Position numbers and translations under genes: made by a program. DNA of 64,000 nucleotides. Origin: Melanocharis versteri (taxonomy: Eukaryota; Chordata; Aves; Passeriformes; Melanocharitidae). The stretch is taken from positions 70,079-134,078 of the forward strand of contig VZTG01005455.1 of assembly GCA_013397845.1 (NCBI GenBank), in the 5' to 3' direction. The notes beneath the pieces were generated by a model, which had not been told where the DNA came from, searched no databases, and was given only the letters and a program-made list of their open reading frames with translations. Below, in pieces: positions 60,381 to 64,000 of this stretch; within the stretch, counting starts at the first letter, position 1, and the number at the start of each line of letters is the position of its first letter.

Positions 60381-62120
60381 AATCTTTTCTTCTGCAGTCC
60401 AGTTCCTGGGATCTGATGTACTAACTCATGTCTTGTGTTTAGCCGGTCTCATGTGCTCTTAGGTGTACAGGCTCCTAAGAGAGAGAAGGACGTGTCTCTT
60501 TCACAAGGCCAGTCTACACACACGTCTGAAAGATATCAAGAGGGGCTCTTCTGTAGCTCCTATGACCAGGAGGTTTTGCTAAACATTAACTTGATGTGTG
60601 GTTTGTTTGCTAAATATGTTTACATTAGCTATAATGAAGTCCTTCCAAACTCGTCAACACAGTATGGAGAGAAAAAATCCCCCCATACACATGTGCTTTT
60701 TTCAATAAAAAGATTCCTAAAATCACTTCAAAATGCAGCTGGTAAGTGAAATTCCTCCCTATTATGTAGAGCTGATGTTGCATTGCTTTCCTTCTGGACC
60801 ATGTGTGTAAGAGGGGCTGAAGAGTCTCAGCCTTTTAGTGACAGTATTTGGGCTGTGCTTTCTACTCCTTAGCTCTACAGACCACGGGAAGCTCCAGCCA
60901 GACTTTTCACATATAAATAAGTCTTCACAAGCTCTTCATTCTTCATGCTGGCAATGAAACATCCTGTGGTCTAGAGTAGCTTGTCATGGGCCAAACTCGT
61001 TCCTGAGGGAGCTGTGCAGTTAAATCTTAACTGGCTGCCAAACTGTAGTGCTTCCTTCTCCCACTTGAGCTTTTCGTAGCTCTTATGAACATCCTACTCC
61101 ATTGCTTCAACCCCAGCCATAGAGGGAGGGAGGATGTCTCCTTGGCTGTGGAACAGGGCACACAGCACCTTGCCCAAGGTTGTTGTGAAACTGTGTAGGA
61201 AAATGAGCATCTAAACGCCTATCTTCCATTATCCCTGTCATTGCCATACTTGGAGGAGATATTTTTCCCCCTACTCAGCAGGGTGGCATCTTTTGCGCCT
61301 GTGGGAATTCCGTGTACTGGCTGTATGAATAATTATCCCTTTTTTATTTCCAGAGGTTTTGGGTTTTTTTCTGCATTGAGCAGTCACGCTAACAGCGCTG
61401 TATAGCACAGGTTTATGTGGAACCATTCATCATTCATAGCTGGGATCACAGAACACTTCACAGCTGATTACAAGGTTACGCATGCAGGGAATGACATGAG
61501 CTGCCAGTCTGAAGTCAAGCTTCAAGCTGGTTTCTGGGCACACCCAGAGAATGAAAAGAACTCAGGGAGTGAATGACACACGAAGCATCAGACCTGCCCT
61601 CCCTCCCACTGACCCAAAAGATGGATCCCTGAGATATCCACTAGAATGTTTTCTGTCTCCTTAGACACAAAATGGGCACCTGTGACACGCAGTGTGCTCC
61701 AAGCACCCCATTCCAGATTTCCTTCTGAAGTGACTTATGCCTAAGAAGGACTGGGGGTCCAGCACCCATTTTACAGGTAGCCATTCACACAAGTGAGATA
61801 ATGAACTGGAAAAGCTGCAGCCTGGTCAGACAAGAGAGCTTTAAGCTGCTTCATGAGGTCAGAGTGGTGCCGAGAAGCTGAAAGATATCAGCTACTAGCC
61901 CTCTGTTCTAAGTGGGACATTACAGATACTCAGCCTCAAATCCAGACTAACACCTACTGGTGAGGCTCTCCAGGCATCCTTCTGTGACACCATCTGTACC
62001 CCAAGCTCACCATCCCCTCCCTGACACTGTCTGGGAGGAGATGTCCTTGCCAGCCGCCTCCCAGCCGTGCCATCCTGCAGCACCTCCTGCACATGCAACC
62101 CTCCAGACTGAGATGAAAAT
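60381..62120. other. Unique sequence, no gene seen
   Basis: Short frames only apart from a 201-codon plus frame starting at 61,960 that runs into the LTR and is rejected below. The stretch around 61,380-61,490 has an enhancer-like texture but no firm signal. Confidence 0.5.
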
Positions 62121-62126
62121 GTTTTC
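62121..62126 (+). repeat. Left target-site duplication of the LTR
   Basis: GTTTTC directly precedes the LTR's initial TG and is repeated exactly after its terminal CA at 62,821-62,826. A 6-bp duplication is typical of class II (alpha/beta-like, ERVK-type) retroviral integration. Confidence 0.85.
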
Positions 62127-62513
62127 TGTTGCAGTGGCTCACAGCTGCCCTTGCCTGCCTGAGCGGGCCCAGGCAGAGCTCCCAAGGAGGGGGCGCTGGT
62201 CAGACCTCAGAACATCTCCCTGCCCTTTGCTTAGGGCGAGAACCTTTGATCCTCCCAGAATACCTTTCCCTACATATGTTAATTATGTTAATCCCCACAT
62301 CCCCATTGGTCCCTGTTGTCTCCCCACAGTTTTCCCAACTTTGGTTATGTTCCAGAGAATTCATGGTTACTCGGTTCCTGGTTGGTTCCCAGTTATTTCT
62401 CCCTGCCCTTCGTTGTTATTATTGGTTATCTGTACTCATCCCCGCCTCTGTACTGCCCTCTATCCTTGCCCTGATTGGATTATTTTAATGCATCCCCTCC
62501 CCCGCCTTAGGGG

Positions 62514-62520
62514 TATAAAA
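62514..62520 (+). promoter_or_regulatory. TATA box of the LTR
   Basis: TATAAAA, about 36 bp downstream of an ATTGG box and about 90 bp upstream of the LTR's AATAAA. Transcription would start near 62,540-62,545 (inferred) and run rightward toward the gene-edge region. Confidence 0.8.
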
Positions 62521-62606
62521 CCCCTTGTAACGCCCTGTTCGGGGCTCTTCACCCCTGCTCTTTGATGCGTGTCTTTTTCTCTGCTCCTGAACCCCCGTCC
62601 CCCCTG

Positions 62607-62612
62607 AATAAA
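62607..62612 (+). terminator. LTR polyadenylation signal
   Basis: AATAAA in plus orientation about 90 bp after the TATA box, the normal place for the end of R in a retroviral LTR. A C/T-rich segment follows. Confidence 0.75.
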
Positions 62613-62820
62613 CCCCTCCTTCCTACCCTGAAGAGCCCCTCTCGCCTCTTTTACCTCCTCCGGCGCCTTTAGCATCGGCGGGTGCGGCGAGCCCTGCGAG
62701 AGCCCTCGCTCACCCTCCCGCGACCAGAAGCAGCTTCCAGCCACCCCCGGCTGTGGCCAGGGAAGGACACACGCTCCTGGCCATCGAGCTAGCTGTCCTG
62801 TCGGCCAGAGAGCGACGTCA

Positions 62821-62826
62821 GTTTTC
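62821..62826 (+). repeat. Right target-site duplication of the LTR
   Basis: GTTTTC immediately after the terminal CA of the LTR, identical to 62,121-62,126. Confidence 0.85.
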
Positions 62827-63329
62827 AGCAGGACTGTGAGCCTGAGGGGACCCAGAGCAAACCACAGTGATGGCTTCTTTTGCTTGGAGACAGTGGCCTG
62901 AGATGGACTCTGTGTCAGGAGAGCTGCACTTCGTCTCTCCCCGCGGGCACCTCGACCTCACTTGCTCCGCGAGCTGCAGCACTGAGCGCTCAGCCTTGCA
63001 CTGGGCAGCCACATCACATGCTGCTCTGCATCTCCGGAGAGCTCTTTACATATCTTCTGAGCTGGTATTCTTGGTACTGCCTCTCAGAGCTATTTCTGCA
63101 GTGATGATATGGAAGCTGGCGTTTCCAGTTTTGTCATGCCGGGAAGCCCCCGGGGACCAAGGCACCCCGTGCAGAGGGTCAGCGACACTGAGTGGCACCG
63201 GTTTAGTCACGCTGCAGCCCTGGGCTGCTTGTCCAAAAAAACCTGCCTTGGAGGCCTGGCCCTCTGCACTCTAGGTTGGGTTTGGGACAGACAGGATTTA
63301 GGCTGCTGTCTTGCAGCTAAGGCCCCTCA
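62827..63329. other. Unique GC-moderate sequence, no gene supported
   Basis: A 135-codon plus frame (62,867-63,274) overlaps other frames on both strands and has no domain. Otherwise nothing recognised. Confidence 0.45.
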
Positions 63330-63480
63330 GGGATGGGGAAAGCACATTATTAATCCCGTTACCTCACAGCTGGTATCGGCACTACATTATTTTCTAACAC
63401 TGAGTCATTTTAAGTTGCCGCAATGACACAAACACATTGATTAAAAATTAAAACCAATGACAGCTCTCCCACAAACAGTA
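63330..63480. promoter_or_regulatory. Candidate conserved non-coding block downstream of the right-edge gene
   Basis: Contains CACATTATTAATCCCG, CATTTTAAGTTGCCGC and a TTGATTAAAAATTAAAACC stretch, without repeats or frames. It lies just beyond the inferred minus-strand cleavage site. Evidence is texture and position only. Confidence 0.2.
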
Positions 63481-63559
63481 CTTACTGTACCATGCTTATT
63501 GTATCCTGGGAGGAGAATGAGAAAATAGCAGAAGACAGAATAATTTATAGTGATAAAAT

Positions 63560-64000
63560 GGGTTACATTTTCATAAAAATTTTATTTTACTTTTTTTTTT
63601 AAATAATTCAATGCACTGGCAGTATAATTAATCCCTCTATGAGAGACATGGATGTACCAGTTCAACCAATATTATTTATACAGAGACATTGTGTTTAAAA
63701 ACAACAAAAGTACACTTAAAATGTTTGTACATAAAGTATTACTGTTATTTTTTTTTCTGAAGAAGGAACAAATGTAAACAAAATGCATAATTGTGCAACA
63801 CGTTGGAAATACAAAGCAAAACAGGCAAGATACAATTTTATACATATAAAGCAAAAGAAATCAAACTTTTATAACTATACAACATTTCAGTAATTGCTTG
63901 ACATTTTAACAGTTACCTTGGTCTGTACAAAACATCTTAACTTATACTTAAAACTTTACAAGAATAACATGCTTGTTCAGAACAAAGACACCTTGTGGAA
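63560..64000 (-). other. Probable distal 3' UTR of a gene lying to the right
   Basis: On the minus strand this AU-rich, unique, repeat-free stretch ends in AATAAA (63,586-63,581) with an A-rich run just upstream and a T-rich/GT segment beyond, the layout of a vertebrate polyadenylation site. It contains no useful frame (60 codons at most) and many TGTA/TTTGT words common in long 3' UTRs of developmental regulators. The coding part would lie past position 64,000. I cannot identify the gene. Alternatively this is just AT-rich intergenic DNA. Confidence 0.4.
63581..63586 (-). terminator. Candidate polyadenylation signal AATAAA (minus strand)
   Basis: TTTATT on the plus strand, read leftward as AATAAA, preceded on the minus strand by AAAAAAAAAAGTAA. 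Cleavage would be expected at about 63,555-63,570. The signal alone is common in AT-rich DNA; its weight comes from the 3'-UTR-like sequence to its right. Confidence 0.45.

Larger units (their letters stand above)
62127..62820 (+). mobile_element. Solo endogenous retrovirus LTR, class II-like
   Basis: A 694-bp unit starting TGTTGCAG and ending GCGACGTCA, flanked by perfect 6-bp GTTTTC duplications. Internally, in order, there are three ATTGG (reverse CCAAT) boxes at 62,305, 62,421 and 62,474, a TATAAAA box at 62,514-62,520 and an AATAAA polyadenylation signal at 62,607-62,612. This gives U3, then a short R, then a GC-rich U5 of about 190 bp. There is no gag, pol or env sequence next to it, so it is a solo LTR left after recombination between the two LTRs of a provirus. 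The TSD length points to ERVK/ERV2; I cannot name the family. The 201-codon frame across it is not a gene. An intact promoter and TSD suggest a fairly young insertion. Confidence 0.9.

Noticed and set aside
61960..62565. 201-codon plus-strand frame, the longest in the window
   Set aside because: It runs across the left LTR boundary and through U3 up to past the TATA box, so it mixes host flank and LTR promoter sequence. Proline/leucine-rich composition reflects C-rich DNA.

Overview
This window looks like avian nuclear DNA, with no complete protein-coding gene that I can support. The bird assignment rests on repeats: several CR1 LINE pieces, three of them ending in the typical ATTCTATG-type 3' tail (near 10,990, 45,020 and 60,330-60,375), and a well-preserved solo retroviral LTR (62,127-62,820). 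Every open reading frame is short. None longer than about 150 codons exists, and nearly all lack recognisable domains or protein-like composition. The setting is therefore intergenic (gene-desert-like) or a very large intron.

Layout. Positions 1-10,600 are mostly unique AT-rich sequence with weak ancient repeats (MIR-like near 1,345 and 8,684; an old amniote interspersed repeat at 4,512-4,690) and one antisense CR1 tail (2,690-2,860). At 10,635-10,990 there is a sense CR1 3' end, followed by a CpG-dense stretch (about 11,170-11,850) that is the best promoter-like candidate. Positions 15,440-16,570 hold a decayed CR1 ORF2 with reverse-transcriptase motifs still readable. From 16,800 to 46,500 the sequence is mostly unique, with an old antisense CR1 (30,045-30,450), a CR1 tail (44,990-45,031) and several TAAT-rich blocks that look like conserved non-coding elements. 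Positions 46,511-48,756 carry three short tandem arrays. Positions 53,533-54,157 (minus strand) carry a broken coding remnant from an unidentified gene, possibly extending to about 54,690. Positions 57,250-58,330 are enhancer-like unique sequence containing a perfect 9-bp inverted repeat. Positions 62,121-62,826 hold the solo LTR with its target-site duplication.

At the right edge, 63,560-64,000 has the character of the end of a long 3' UTR on the minus strand. An AATAAA signal reads leftward at 63,586-63,581, so a gene probably lies beyond the window with its 3' end here. The unique blocks to its left would then be downstream regulatory territory; this is inference.

Limits: no alignment, conservation or expression data were available. 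Repeat names come from recognising consensus patterns by eye, and conserved-element calls are guesses from composition. No new defence, mobile or regulatory system was found. The most useful leads are the coding remnant, the CpG-rich block, the minus-strand 3' UTR and the LTR.
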